DNA of 64,000 nucleotides from Acidimicrobiales bacterium (GCA_016716005.1 JADJXE010000001.1:695001-759000), one strand, 5' to 3'; shown: positions 7,555-16,671, counted from the first letter of the stretch. Notes: generated by a model not told the origin, from the sequence alone. Numbers and translations are program-made.

Positions 7555-9524
7555 GACACCTCCCCCACGGCCCGCTCCAGCGCCGGGGCACCCGCGGCCA
7601 GCAGGGCGTCGAGGGCCAGGGGGTCGTCGGCGGCCCGAGCGGCGCCGTCCCAGACCGCCGCGCCCCCGAGCTCCCGCCACCGGGCCACGACCCAGGCGAC
7701 CACCCCGCGCGGGTCGCGGGCGAGGCCCGCCGCGGCCACCCCGGGGAGCAGCACCACCAGCGGATCGAACGCACCGGAGAGGCGGCCGAACAGCGAGAAC
7801 ACGACCAGCCCCAGCCCGCCGACGAGCGCGCCGCTCACCGCGCCGATCCCACCGACGGCCGTCATCAGCAGCACCGGCAGACTCTCGAAGAACCCGAAGG
7901 TCTGGGCGCTGACCGAGCCCGCGAGCCCGCCGAGCAGCGCACCGCCCACCCCGGCGATCCCGGCCGACAGCGCGAACACCCCGAGCTTGGTCAGGGTGAG
8001 GCGCAGCCCGAGGGTGGCGCAGGCCGCGGGGCTGTCCTGCACGGCCAGCAGCACCCGGCCCAGCGGCCCCCGCCGCAGCACCACGACCACGAGCGCCAGC
8101 AGCGCGAACACCAGGGCCAGGAGCACCAGCTGGGCCCGCTCCGACTCGAACGAGACCCCCGGCAGGTCGAGGCGACCCACCGTGACGGTGCCGCTCTCGA
8201 ACAGGGGCACACGCCGGCCCAGGACGCCGACCGAGGGGATCGTGAAGACCCAGCGGTCGAGCAGCACCGCGAAGGCGGCCGTGGCCAGGGCCAGGTAGAT
8301 GCCCGACAGCCGGATCGCCGGGAGGGCCACCACGGCGCCGACGGCGCCGGCGACGAGGAAGGCCAGGACGAGGCCCCCGGCCCGGCCGTCGGCACCGGCG
8401 TGGGCCATGACGAGGGCGCCGACGGCGGCGAAGCTCATCTGGCACAACGAGAGCTGCCCGGCCCACCCGACGAGCGGCACCAGGGAGAGCCCGACGATGG
8501 CCAGCCCCAGGCCCCTGCCGACGAGGAGGGAGTCGCTCGGCGACAGGACGCCGCCCAGGGCGACCGCCGCGGCCACCAGCACCGCTCCGGCGGCGAGGGC
8601 GGCGACGGGTGAGGGCGCCGGCACCCACGCCCGACGCCGCGCTCCCGACGGGCGCAGACGCGCGTGGGGCAGGACGAGGAGCGCCACGAACAGGACGATC
8701 ACCGGGACGGCCGGGCGCACGCCCCCGAGCCAGCGAACGTCGGTGGGCAGGTACCCGATGGCGTAGGCCTCGGCCACGCCGACCACCACCGCCCCGACGA
8801 AGGTCAGGGGCAGGCTGCGCAGCCGCCCGATCACCGCGGCGGCGTAGGCGTTGACCACCAGGAGCGTGAGCGGGATCACGGAGAGCTGCAGGACGGGGGC
8901 GACGAGGATCCCTGCCACGGCCGCCAGGGCGGAGCCCAGGGCCCAGCCGAGCATCGACGACCGGTCGGGCCGGCCACCGCACAGGCGGAGGAGCTCGCGG
9001 TGGTCGACCACGGCCCGCATGGCCACGCCGCCCCGCAGCCGGTGGAGCGCGAGGCGCAGCCCCACGGCGACGACCACCGCCACCACCAGGGTGAGCAGCT
9101 GGTGCCCGGTGACGTTCACGGGCCCGAGGTCGACCACGGTGCCGCCGAAGAACGGCGGGAAGGGCCGGGCCTCGGAGGGCCAGCACCAGAACGCCAGGCC
9201 CACGCAGGCCACCAGCACCCCGACCGAGACGACCACCTTGGTGACCTCGGCGGCGGTCTCGAGGCCTCGGAACACGACCCGCTCGAGGAGCGCGCCGAAG
9301 GCGGGGGCGAGCACGCCGATCACGACGAGCGCGGCCAGGGGCGCAGGCCACCCCCAGCCGTAGCGCAGCTGCCAGTACGTGAACGCGGCGAGCATCCCGA
9401 TGGCGCCGTGGGCGAAGTTGAAGATCCCCGAGGTGGCGTACGTGAGCACCAGACCACCGGCGGCGATGGCGTACACGGCCGCGGCCGACAGCCCGAGCAC
9501 GGTGAAGGCGAGGAGGTCGCTCAC
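7551..9524 (-). CDS. fused LivH-LivM permease of a branched-chain-amino-acid-type ABC importer
   Basis: This 657-residue membrane protein joins the two permeases of a HAAT importer. The first half (to about residue 290) has the LivH hallmark SGIFNFAHGAIGM. The second half has the LivM pattern GWAGQLSLCQMSFAAVGA, then RLSGIYLALATAAFA and GGIGAVSGALVGG. About 16-18 hydrophobic segments are visible. The Arg/Pro linker near residue 310 marks the fusion. The GTG start overlaps the binding-protein stop (GTGA) and the stop overlaps the livG start, so the order SBP, LivHM, LivG, LivF is tightly coupled. The C-terminal 70 residues are an extra Ala-rich cytoplasmic tail. Confidence 0.92.
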   Translation of the reverse strand: MSDLLAFTVLGLSAAAVYAIAAGGLVLTYATSGIFNFAHGAIGMLAAFTYWQLRYGWGWPAPLAALVVIGVLAPAFGALLERVVFRGLETAAEVTKVVVSVGVLVACVGLAFWCWPSEARPFPPFFGGTVVDLGPVNVTGHQLLTLVVAVVVAVGLRLALHRLRGGVAMRAVVDHRELLRLCGGRPDRSSMLGWALGSALAAVAGILVAPVLQLSVIPLTLLVVNAYAAAVIGRLRSLPLTFVGAVVVGVAEAYAIGYLPTDVRWLGGVRPAVPVIVLFVALLVLPHARLRPSGARRRAWVPAPSPVAALAAGAVLVAAAVALGGVLSPSDSLLVGRGLGLAIVGLSLVPLVGWAGQLSLCQMSFAAVGALVMAHAGADGRAGGLVLAFLVAGAVGAVVALPAIRLSGIYLALATAAFAVLLDRWVFTIPSVGVLGRRVPLFESGTVTVGRLDLPGVSFESERAQLVLLALVFALLALVVVVLRRGPLGRVLLAVQDSPAACATLGLRLTLTKLGVFALSAGIAGVGGALLGGLAGSVSAQTFGFFESLPVLLMTAVGGIGAVSGALVGGLGLVVFSLFGRLSGAFDPLVVLLPGVAAAGLARDPRGVVAWVVARWRELGGAAVWDGAARAADDPLALDALLAAGAPALERAVGEVS

Positions 9525-10933
9525 CCCCCGGCCCCCGCGCCGGCGGCGCCGCCCGGCCGGCCACCCGGCCCCCACGCGGCATCGCCCACCGACACCACGT
9601 AGGCGGGATCGCAGGCGAAGCCGTCGCCGGGGGGCTGGCGGCGGACGTAGCCGTCGGGGGTCACCTGCAGGACCATCACGCAGTCGGGCCACTGCCTCGA
9701 CGCCGGGTCCACCGGCACGTGCAGCCCGCCGCCGGTCCAGCCGGTGACGGCCCGCGCCCGGTCGAGCAGGCACTCGCGGGTGAGCTCGGACCCGCAGGCG
9801 GCGGCCGACCGGGCGAACAGGAGCCACGCCGACCAGGCCTGCATGCCGAGATGGCTCGGCTTGGCGCCCGGCGCCTCGCGGGCGAGCACGTCGAGGTACT
9901 GGCGGGTCGCGGCGTGGCGATCGGCCTCCTCGAACGGGTGGTAGTGGAGCCACACGAAGGTGTCCCTGGCGTTGCGGCCACCCAGCTCGACGTAGCGGCC
10001 GTTGTAGTGGCTGGCGTCGAGCACCGTCAGGGCGGGGAACCAGCCCTGGTCGGCCATCGCCTGCTGGAGGGCGACGAGCATGGTGGGCTCGCCGAAGAAC
10101 TCGAACATGGTCACGCCGGCGTCACGCATCGCCTGCACGAACGGCGCCCAGTTGGCCTCGCCGGCCAGGTTGTAGGGGGCCGCGTAGGCCACGTCCCAGC
10201 CCAGCTGCTCCACGGCGGCGACGGCGCGATCGGCGTACGACCGGCCCTGCGGGGCGTTGAACCACAGGACCCCGAAGCGCCTCGGCAGGGCGGGGTGCTC
10301 CTGCTGGAGCATCCGGTAGATGCCCACCCCCCACTGGTCGCTGGGGTTGGGCAGCGCCTCCACGAGCAGGTCGGCCTCCGCCGCCGCGGGCGAGACGGTG
10401 AGGGCGTTCACGTCGGGCAGGCCGCACGCCACCCGAGCCTCGACGCCGGTGTCATCGAGGATCCCGCCGCCGCCGACCAGCGCCAGGTCCCGGTCGCACG
10501 CCTCCAGCACGCGGGGCCGGTACTCCACCAGGCGGGCGTCGAGCAGGTCGACCTCGAGCCGCCGGCCCAGGATCCCCCCGGCGGCGTTGCACCAACCCAC
10601 GAAGGCCTCGGCCGTGTCGAACAGCTCCTGGTTGGTGCCGGGCGCACCGGAGAACCCGGGATCGGCGATCGTGCCCACCCGGATGGCGTCGTCGCTCACC
10701 CCGACGTCGGTGGCGCCGCTGGCGTCACCCGGTCCGCACACGGCGGCCAGGTCGCCGAAGTCGCCGGTCGGCGCCGCGGCCGACCCCACCGCCGGCGCAC
10801 CCGGGGCGGCACGGCCACCGGGAGCGGCGTCCTCGACCTGGCCGGCCGGGCGGCCGCAGGCCGCCGCCACCAGCACGAGGGCCAGAGCCAGCACGGCCCG
10901 CGGCGCCCACGCCCCCGTCGCCGTGCGAGCCAC
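9521..10933 (-). CDS. branched-chain-amino-acid-type ABC substrate-binding lipoprotein
   Basis: The GTG at 10933 is chosen because AGGGAGG lies four bases upstream. It gives a 470-residue lipoprotein with a signal peptide ending LVAAAC. The mature part is a type I periplasmic-binding fold: IRVGTIADPGFSG, FVGWCNAAGGILGRRLEV, then a second lobe with VLWFNAPQGRSYADRAVAAVEQLGWDV. It captures substrate for the LivHM/G/F importer encoded after it. The ligand is unknown; the family covers amino acids, amides, urea and aromatic acids. The Gly/Ala-rich C-terminal tail is lineage-specific. Confidence 0.9.
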   Translation of the reverse strand: MARTATGAWAPRAVLALALVLVAAACGRPAGQVEDAAPGGRAAPGAPAVGSAAAPTGDFGDLAAVCGPGDASGATDVGVSDDAIRVGTIADPGFSGAPGTNQELFDTAEAFVGWCNAAGGILGRRLEVDLLDARLVEYRPRVLEACDRDLALVGGGGILDDTGVEARVACGLPDVNALTVSPAAAEADLLVEALPNPSDQWGVGIYRMLQQEHPALPRRFGVLWFNAPQGRSYADRAVAAVEQLGWDVAYAAPYNLAGEANWAPFVQAMRDAGVTMFEFFGEPTMLVALQQAMADQGWFPALTVLDASHYNGRYVELGGRNARDTFVWLHYHPFEEADRHAATRQYLDVLAREAPGAKPSHLGMQAWSAWLLFARSAAACGSELTRECLLDRARAVTGWTGGGLHVPVDPASRQWPDCVMVLQVTPDGYVRRQPPGDGFACDPAYVVSVGDAAWGPGGRPGGAAGAGAGG

Positions 10934-11102
10934 GCACCCTCCCTGGGCCGGGCCCGACCCTGCGCCGGGCGCCCGCGGCACCGCGGACAGCCTGGCACGG
11001 TGCCGACGCCGGCGGAGGCCCCGAGCCGTCGGCGGCCGGCCCGTCCCTCAACCCGGCTCGCCGCCTGCCGACGGGACGCCCGTGGAACAGGCGCTGGACA
11101 CG

Positions 11103-11777
11103 ATGGACACGACGCCGACGACGGGGAACGGGCAGCTCGACAGCCTCGCCGGGGCCCGACCCTCCTACACCGGCCATCCGCCGGCCGACGACCTGGTGCA
11201 CCGCATCGTGGTCGCGGTCGACGGACAGGTCGGGCAGCGGCTCGCCCAGTGGGGCGTCCAGCTGGCCGAGCTGCAGGCCACGATCGAGGCGGACCGGGAG
11301 CGGATGCGGCGCGAGCACGAGCGCCTGCTGGCCCGCCTGGACGACGTCGTCGAGGAGGTCACCGTGGGGCTCGACCGGCTGGCCGTGGCCTCCCTGGCCG
11401 ACGCCGAGCGGCGGGGCGCCGAGGAGCGGGTGCTCATCGAGGCGGCGCTGGCCGACGCCGCCCCCGAGCCGGGGCACGACACCTCGGCCTCGCCGCCGGA
11501 GGGTCCGTGGGACCCCGAGGGCGGCCCCGCCGACCTCGACCTCCTGCTGGGCGAGCCGGCGACGACCTGGGACGACGTGGCACGCGAGCTGGCCGATCCG
11601 TCGCCCGACGCCCCGGCGCCCGCCGAGGACGACCCCGAGCACGAGCCCGGCTGGTACCGCGACCCCGATCCGCTCTCGCCGGTCGGCACGCTGCGCTGGT
11701 GGACGGGCCGCCACTGGACAGACCACACCCGCCTCCTCACGCTCGCTCCCCACCTGGGCAACGGTCCGGCCGCGTGA
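11103..11777 (+). CDS. DUF2510-containing coiled-coil protein
   Basis: A 224-residue protein. Residues about 40-110 form a charged helical segment (AELQATIEADRERMRREHERL) likely to be a coiled coil. The C-terminus holds the DUF2510 pattern GWYRDPDP..LRWWTGRHWTDHT, a short Trp-rich module common in actinobacterial membrane and secreted proteins. No membrane helix is seen. An in-frame GTG at 11082 is an alternative start seven codons upstream; neither has a clear ribosome-binding site. The gene diverges from the HAAT binding protein, and the 169-base gap between them should hold both promoters. Confidence 0.75.
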   Translation: MDTTPTTGNGQLDSLAGARPSYTGHPPADDLVHRIVVAVDGQVGQRLAQWGVQLAELQATIEADRERMRREHERLLARLDDVVEEVTVGLDRLAVASLADAERRGAEERVLIEAALADAAPEPGHDTSASPPEGPWDPEGGPADLDLLLGEPATTWDDVARELADPSPDAPAPAEDDPEHEPGWYRDPDPLSPVGTLRWWTGRHWTDHTRLLTLAPHLGNGPAA

Positions 11778-11837
11778 CCCGGGGGGCGTGACCCGCGGGC
11801 CCGGGGCCGGGGGGCGCCCACTCGCCCGCCCGACCGC

Positions 11838-12650
11838 CTACGGCATCGCCGCCGCGCCCCCGGGCGTCTCGCCCTCGCTCAGGCGCTGCGCCAGCCAGGC
11901 GGCCGGGATCGACAGCACCATCACGATGGTCGACGCCACCGCCACGTTCGGCACCCGGTTCGGCCGGCTGATGTTGCTGAAGATCCACTGGGGCAGCGTC
12001 TCGACGCCGGCCCCGGCCGTGAACGTGGTGACGACGATCTCGTCGAAGCTGAGCGCGAAGGCGAGCAGCCCCCCGGCCAGCAGCGCCGACCGGATGAGCG
12101 GGAACGTCACATAGCGGAACGTCTGCCAGCCGTCGGCCCCGAGATCGGCCGACGCCTCCTGGAGGTTCGGCGACAGACGGCGCAGGCGGGCGATCACGTT
12201 GTTGTAGGCGATCACCACGCAGAAGGTGGCGTGGGCGATCACGACGGACGAGAACCCGAGCGGGAAGCCGACCCGCAGCATGGAGTTGCGCAGCGCCACC
12301 GCGGTCACGATGCCGGGCAGGGCGATGGGCAGCACCACGAGGAACGACACCGCGCCGCGGCCGAAGAACCGGAAGCGCTGCAGGGCGAAGGCCAGCAGCG
12401 AGCCCAGCACGAGGGCGACGAGAGTGGCGAGGAGGGCGACCTTCACCGACGTCGCGAAGGCCTGCCGGGGCCCCTCGATCCGGAGGGTCTCCGACCACCA
12501 GGACGTGGTGAACCCCTGGGGCGGCCACGACAGGGAGCGGGCCGTGTTGAAGCTCAGCGCCACGATCACGGCCAGCGGCAGGTACGACACCACCAGGCCG
12601 AGCCAGGCGAGGATCCGCAGGGTCCAGCGTGCGGGCTGCGAGAGGCGCAT
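11838..12650 (-). CDS. potC: PotC-type polyamine ABC permease
   Basis: This 270-residue protein has six membrane helices and the permease EAA motif EASADLGADGWQTFRYVTFPLI around residue 160, where the ATPase docks. It matches the second permease (PotC) of spermidine/putrescine importers. It is last in a four-gene operon potA-potD-potB-potC, starting 14 bases after the potB stop. The stop is TAG, followed by 60 bases of non-coding DNA before the convergent DUF2510 gene. The specific polyamine or related cation cannot be read from sequence. Confidence 0.92.
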   Translation of the reverse strand: MRLSQPARWTLRILAWLGLVVSYLPLAVIVALSFNTARSLSWPPQGFTTSWWSETLRIEGPRQAFATSVKVALLATLVALVLGSLLAFALQRFRFFGRGAVSFLVVLPIALPGIVTAVALRNSMLRVGFPLGFSSVVIAHATFCVVIAYNNVIARLRRLSPNLQEASADLGADGWQTFRYVTFPLIRSALLAGGLLAFALSFDEIVVTTFTAGAGVETLPQWIFSNISRPNRVPNVAVASTIVMVLSIPAAWLAQRLSEGETPGGAAAMP

Positions 12651-12663
12651 CAGCGGCCGCCGG

Positions 12664-13593
12664 TCACAGGTTCTCGAACGCCCCGAGGCGGTTCATGACG
12701 ACCAGGTAGGCGATCATGATGAAGATCGGCCAGAGGGTGAAGGCGGCCGCCAGGGGCTGGTTGGGGGCGAGCATCGTGCGGGCGATGAGGTTGCCGATCA
12801 GCTGGGTCTTGCCGCCGAGCACCACCGGGATGATGTAGTCGCCGAGGGCGAGCGAGAACGTGAAGATCGACCCGGCTGCGATGGACGGCACCAGCATGGG
12901 CAGCACCACCGACCGGATCGTGCGCCCCGGCCTGGCCCCGAGGTCGCCCGACGCGTCGAGCAGCGACGTGGGGAGCCGCTCGAGGCCGGCGTAGATCGGC
13001 AGCACCATGTAGGGGAGCCACAGGTAGGCCAGGCCCAGCGTGACCGCCAGCACCCCCGTGCCCGGGGTCCAGCCGATCGTGCTGGCGAGCACGCCGCCGC
13101 TGGTGTCGATGCCGAACTCCGAGCCGGGCTGGAACACCGCCTTGAGGGCGTAGCCCTTCACCAGGTACCCGGCCCACAGCGGGAGCAGGGCCGCGGTGAT
13201 GAGCGCCCGGCGGGCCCAGGGCGCGGCGATCTTGGCGATGTAGAAGGCCATGGGCAGGGCGATGAGCAGGTCGATGATCGTCACGGCCGTGGCCACGCCC
13301 AGGCTGCGGAGCACCACCGTGCGGTACTCGGGCACGGTGAACGCCTCGTGGACGTTCTCGAGCGTGGGGGTGCCCGTCACCTGGAACGACCTCGTGTCCA
13401 GGGTGAAGAACGCGGTCACCACCAGGATCGCGATCGAGCCCACGTAGACGACGAGCAGCCAGGCCAGCGGCGGCCCGAGGGTGCCGCCGAGGCCGAGGCC
13501 GCGGTGGCGGCTGAACCCGCGCGCGATGCGCCGGGTGGGGCCCGGCGAGGGCGGCGCAGCGGGCGCGTCGGCGGCAGCGGTCGGGGCGGTCAT
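12664..13593 (-). CDS. potB: PotB-type polyamine ABC permease
   Basis: Starting at ATG 13593 the protein has 309 residues: an Ala/Pro-rich cytoplasmic lead of about 45 residues, then six membrane helices. The EAA loop reads LDASGDLGARPGRTIRSVVLPM, as expected for the first permease of the polyamine family. Upstream Met codons in frame would place the start inside the potD-potB hairpin and are rejected. Expression may be tuned by the stem-loop at 13606-13650, which directly precedes the start. It pairs with PotC to form the membrane channel. Confidence 0.9.
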   Translation of the reverse strand: MTAPTAAADAPAAPPSPGPTRRIARGFSRHRGLGLGGTLGPPLAWLLVVYVGSIAILVVTAFFTLDTRSFQVTGTPTLENVHEAFTVPEYRTVVLRSLGVATAVTIIDLLIALPMAFYIAKIAAPWARRALITAALLPLWAGYLVKGYALKAVFQPGSEFGIDTSGGVLASTIGWTPGTGVLAVTLGLAYLWLPYMVLPIYAGLERLPTSLLDASGDLGARPGRTIRSVVLPMLVPSIAAGSIFTFSLALGDYIIPVVLGGKTQLIGNLIARTMLAPNQPLAAAFTLWPIFIMIAYLVVMNRLGAFENL

Positions 13594-13605
13594 CAGGGGT
13601 GGTGC

Positions 13606-13650
13606 GGGGGTGTGGCCGGCCCCGGGAGGCCCCGGTTGGGCCACACCCCC
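13606..13650 (-). promoter_or_regulatory. intercistronic stem-loop between potD and potB
   Basis: A perfect 12-bp inverted repeat (GGGGGTGTGGCC at 13606-13617 with GGCCACACCCCC at 13639-13650) fills the only sizeable gap in the pot operon, after the binding-protein stop and 13 bases before the potB start. The loop itself contains CCGG pairs. There is no U-tract. Such hairpins after a binding-protein gene commonly stabilise its mRNA or attenuate downstream reading. That role here is an inference. Confidence 0.6.
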
Positions 13651-13657
13651 GGGCGGG

Positions 13658-14899
13658 TCAGGCCCGCAGCTGGTTCCAGGCGTTCACCCAGTCGGTGTAG
13701 CCGACGCACGTCACGTCGGTCCGGCCGTCCAGGCACGTCTCCTCGGGAGTGGTCCAGTACCAGACGTCCTCCCAGTACGCGGTGTCGGCCGCGTGGAACG
13801 TGGCGCAGTGGTCCTCGTCGGCGGTCAGGTCGCACGAGAGCTCGTTCGACGGCGCCTCGCCGAACCACTCGGCCACGGCCGCGTTGGCCTCGGGCGAGAT
13901 GATGTGGTCCATCCACAGGTACATGCAGTTCGGGTGCTGGGCCTGCGACGAGATCATCCAGGTGTCCGACCAGCCCGTCGCCCCCTCTTGGGGCTTCACC
14001 GCGTCGATCGTGGCGCCGTTGGCCTGGGCCAGGTTCACGATCACCTGCCAGGTGGTGCCGGCCAGCACGGTGCCCTGCTCGAGCGCGGCCTGCTGGTCGG
14101 TGTAGAGCGACCAGTACTGCCCGACGATGTCCTTCTGCTGCTCGAGCAGCGCGACGGCCGCATCGAACTGCTCCTGGTCGAGGGCGTACGGGTTGGTGAT
14201 GCCCAGGTCGGGCTGGGTCGCCATCAGCCACAGGGCCGCGTCGGCGATGTAGATGGGCGAGTCGTACACGCTGATCGAGCCGGCGAAGGGGCCCTCGGCG
14301 TCCCACATCGCCCCCCACGAGGTGGGCGTCTCGGCCCCCGCCGCCTGGGTGTTGTAGACGAGCAGGTTGGCACCCCGGCCGTGGGGCACCCCGTAGGGCA
14401 CACCGTCGACCGAGTTGTGGGGCTGCAGCTTCAGGTCCTCGAACACGTCGGCATAGTTCGGGATGAGATCCACGTTCACGGGCGCGACCTCCCCGCCGGC
14501 GATGAGGCGCAGGGTGGCGTCACCCGAGGCGGAGACGCCGTCGTACTCACCCGACTGCATGAGCTCCACCATCTCGTCGGAGGTGTTGCCGATCTTCACG
14601 TTCACCTGGCAGCCGGTCTCCTCCTCGAAGCCGGTGACCCAGTCGACGGTCGGGTCGGTGGAGCCGTCCTCCACGTAGCCGGCCCACGCCACCAGGTTCA
14701 CCTCGCCCTCGGGCTCGCCCAGCTCGGTGAGCATCTCGCCGCCGGCGGCCCCGCCCCCTGCCTCGGTGGTGTCGGTGGCCCCGCCGCCGGTCTCCGCGGT
14801 CGTGGTGTCACTGGCGCTGTCGTCGTCGTCGCCACCACACGCGGCGAAGACCAGCACCCCTGCGGCGAGCACCGCCACGAGCCTCGTGCCGTACCTCAT
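13658..14899 (-). CDS. potD: PotD-type polyamine-binding lipoprotein
   Basis: The 413-residue precursor has a lipoprotein signal ending LVFAACGGDDDDSA, an acidic Thr-rich linker, then a type II binding fold: VNLVAWAGYVEDGSTDPTVD, a VSASGDATLRLI strand and a late NCMYLWMDHIISPEANA. This matches extracytoplasmic polyamine-binding proteins of the PotD family. ATG 14899 overlaps the potA stop (ATGA). The order ATPase-binding protein-permeases differs from the classical E. coli potABCD. Several Cys near the C-terminus suggest disulfides in the exported protein. Confidence 0.9.
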   Translation of the reverse strand: MRYGTRLVAVLAAGVLVFAACGGDDDDSASDTTTAETGGGATDTTEAGGGAAGGEMLTELGEPEGEVNLVAWAGYVEDGSTDPTVDWVTGFEEETGCQVNVKIGNTSDEMVELMQSGEYDGVSASGDATLRLIAGGEVAPVNVDLIPNYADVFEDLKLQPHNSVDGVPYGVPHGRGANLLVYNTQAAGAETPTSWGAMWDAEGPFAGSISVYDSPIYIADAALWLMATQPDLGITNPYALDQEQFDAAVALLEQQKDIVGQYWSLYTDQQAALEQGTVLAGTTWQVIVNLAQANGATIDAVKPQEGATGWSDTWMISSQAQHPNCMYLWMDHIISPEANAAVAEWFGEAPSNELSCDLTADEDHCATFHAADTAYWEDVWYWTTPEETCLDGRTDVTCVGYTDWVNAWNQLRA

Positions 14900-15987
14900 C
14901 GGTGTTCCCCCTCCTGTCCGGTGACCGGGTCTGCGACGTGGAAGGCCGCGGATCGCGGCCAGGCCAGGCGGACGCGGTCGCCCACCCGGGTGGCGCCTGC
15001 GGTCCCGTCGCTGGACACGCTGGCGATTAGCTCGGTGGCGTCGTCGAGCAGCACGCGGACCCTCGACTCGGCCCCCAGGTACTGCACGTCGCGCACGGTG
15101 CCCTCGACGCTCACGTCGTCGCCGGGCTGCTCGCCCGCCGCGAGCAACCGGATGCGCTCCGGGCGCACGGTGAAGCTGCCCGGCCGGCCGAGCACCCGCT
15201 GGGCCAACTCGCCCACCAGCAGGTTCGACGTGCCCACGAACCCGGCGACGAACGCGGTGGCCGGGTGCGCGTAGATCTGGCGCGGGGCGCCGACCTGCTC
15301 GACGCGGCCCTGGTTGAACACCGCGATCCGGTCGCTCATGGAAAGGGCCTCGCCCTGGTCGTGCGTGACGAACACGAAGGTGATACCCACCTCGTGCTGG
15401 ATCGCCTTGAGCTCCACCTGCATGCCCTCGCGGAGCTTCAGGTCGAGCGCGCCCAGGGGCTCGTCGAGCAGCAGCACGCGCGGGTGGTTCACCAGGGCCC
15501 GGGCCAGGGCCACCCGCTGGCGCTGGCCGCCGGAGAGCTGGCCGGGCCGTCGGTCGCCGAGGCCCGAGAGACGGACCACCTCGAGCATCTCGCCCGCCCG
15601 GCGGCGCCGCTCGGCCTTCCCCACCCGCTTCACCCTCAGGCCGTACTCGACGTTCTGCTGCACGCTCAGGTGCGGGAAGAGCGCGTAGTCCTGGAACACG
15701 GTGTTCACCGGCCGCTCGTAGGGCGGCTGGCGGGTGACGTCGTGGCCATGGAGGAGCACGGCCCCGGCGGTGGGCTCCTCGAAGCCGGCCACCATCCGCA
15801 GGACCGAGGTCTTCCCCGAGCCGGAGGGCCCGAGCAGCGAGAAGAACTCGCCGTCGGCGATCTCGAGGTCGATGCCGGCGACCGCGACGACCTCGCCGAA
15901 GGTCTTGCGGAGCCCGACCAGCTGGACCGCGGGGACGCCACCGACGCGCTCGCCCGCCGCCACCGCGACGCCGCGTGCCTCGGTCAC
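14896..15987 (-). CDS. potA: PotA-type polyamine ABC transporter ATPase
   Basis: GTG 15987 is chosen because GAAGGGGG lies five bases upstream. It gives 363 residues. Walker A is GPSGSGKTS, the signature LSGGQRQRV and Walker B VLLLDEPLGALD. The Q-loop region reads NTVFQDYALFPHLSV, typical of the PotA/FbpC group. The C-terminal third is a TOBE/OB regulatory domain (FTVRPERIRLL...VRDVQYLGAESRVRVLL). It energises PotBC import of substrate delivered by PotD and heads the operon. A TAGTGT box about 40 bases upstream may be its -10 element. Confidence 0.92.
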   Translation of the reverse strand: MTEARGVAVAAGERVGGVPAVQLVGLRKTFGEVVAVAGIDLEIADGEFFSLLGPSGSGKTSVLRMVAGFEEPTAGAVLLHGHDVTRQPPYERPVNTVFQDYALFPHLSVQQNVEYGLRVKRVGKAERRRRAGEMLEVVRLSGLGDRRPGQLSGGQRQRVALARALVNHPRVLLLDEPLGALDLKLREGMQVELKAIQHEVGITFVFVTHDQGEALSMSDRIAVFNQGRVEQVGAPRQIYAHPATAFVAGFVGTSNLLVGELAQRVLGRPGSFTVRPERIRLLAAGEQPGDDVSVEGTVRDVQYLGAESRVRVLLDDATELIASVSSDGTAGATRVGDRVRLAWPRSAAFHVADPVTGQEGEHR

Positions 15988-16027
15988 GTCGACCCCCTTC
16001 GGACCCCGACCCCGTGAACGGACCGGA

Positions 16028-16033
16028 ACACTA
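16028..16033 (-). promoter_or_regulatory. possible -10 box for the pot operon
   Basis: The minus strand reads TAGTGT (TANNNT) 40 bases before the potA GTG, leaving room for a leader with the GAAGGGGG ribosome-binding site. No clear -35 hexamer is seen upstream. This is a motif match only. Confidence 0.35.
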
Positions 16034-16057
16034 GACCGAACGCCCGGTGGCGCCATC

Positions 16058-16101
16058 GGGCCCGGGGCCCGGGGGCCGGGGCCCGGGGGCCCGGGGGCCC
16101 G
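16058..16101. other. GGGCCC/CCCGGG-rich self-complementary stretch
   Basis: About 44 bases made only of G and C runs, with many overlapping GGGCCC and CCCGGG palindromes, lie between the RDD gene stop and the pot operon. It can fold into a very stable hairpin on either strand and may end transcription of the RDD gene. No U-tract follows. Confidence 0.5.
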
Positions 16102-16104
16102 TGC

Positions 16105-16671
16105 TCAGGCGGAGCGGCGCTCGGGCTCCACCCCGGCCCCGTCGGCCACCTCGCGGGCGGGCCGGGCGACCGCCACGGCACGGCGCCCTGCGAGCCAGGG
16201 CTCGCGCTGGTGCCAGTCGTAGACGACGGCGGTGCGCAGCATCAGATCCTGCCACGACGCGTTCTTGCGGCTGACCGTCGCCCACATCAGCCCGGGCGTG
16301 CCCGGGACGAAGAGGCACAGCGCGGCCCGCAGGAACGCCCTCCCGGGCTTGAGGCGTTGCCCGCTGGCGCGCAGGACGCGCAGCCCCACCAGCTGCTTGC
16401 CGAGGGTCTTGCCGGTGGCGGCCCACGCTCCCCCGAGATAGACGAACAGCACCAGCGGCACGCCGATCACGGACACCCACGCCGGCGGGCTGCTGAAGCC
16501 CACCTTGCCTCCCGTGACCAGGGCCCAGAACAGCTCCCACCCCAGCACGGCGGTGACCCAGACGCCGAACACCACGAACCAGTCGAGGGCGTTGGCCGCC
16601 ACCCGGGTGACGATGCCGGCCCGGCGCCCCAGCGCGTCCTCGGGGTGAGGGGCCGCGTCGGCGGAGGTCAC
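16105..16671 (-). CDS. RDD family membrane protein
   Basis: A 188-residue protein with the RDD-family layout: an N-terminal segment with the conserved Arg and Asp (RVAANALDWFVVFG), membrane helices around residues 28-50, 68-88 and 115-130, and the loop TGKTLGKQLVGLRVLRASGQRL with a following RAFLRAAL. RDD proteins are poorly characterised; some act in ion transport or as membrane anchors. The GTG start overlaps the stop of the upstream VD-repeat gene by four bases (GTGA), so the two are produced together. Confidence 0.85.
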   Translation of the reverse strand: MTSADAAPHPEDALGRRAGIVTRVAANALDWFVVFGVWVTAVLGWELFWALVTGGKVGFSSPPAWVSVIGVPLVLFVYLGGAWAATGKTLGKQLVGLRVLRASGQRLKPGRAFLRAALCLFVPGTPGLMWATVSRKNASWQDLMLRTAVVYDWHQREPWLAGRRAVAVARPAREVADGAGVEPERRSA

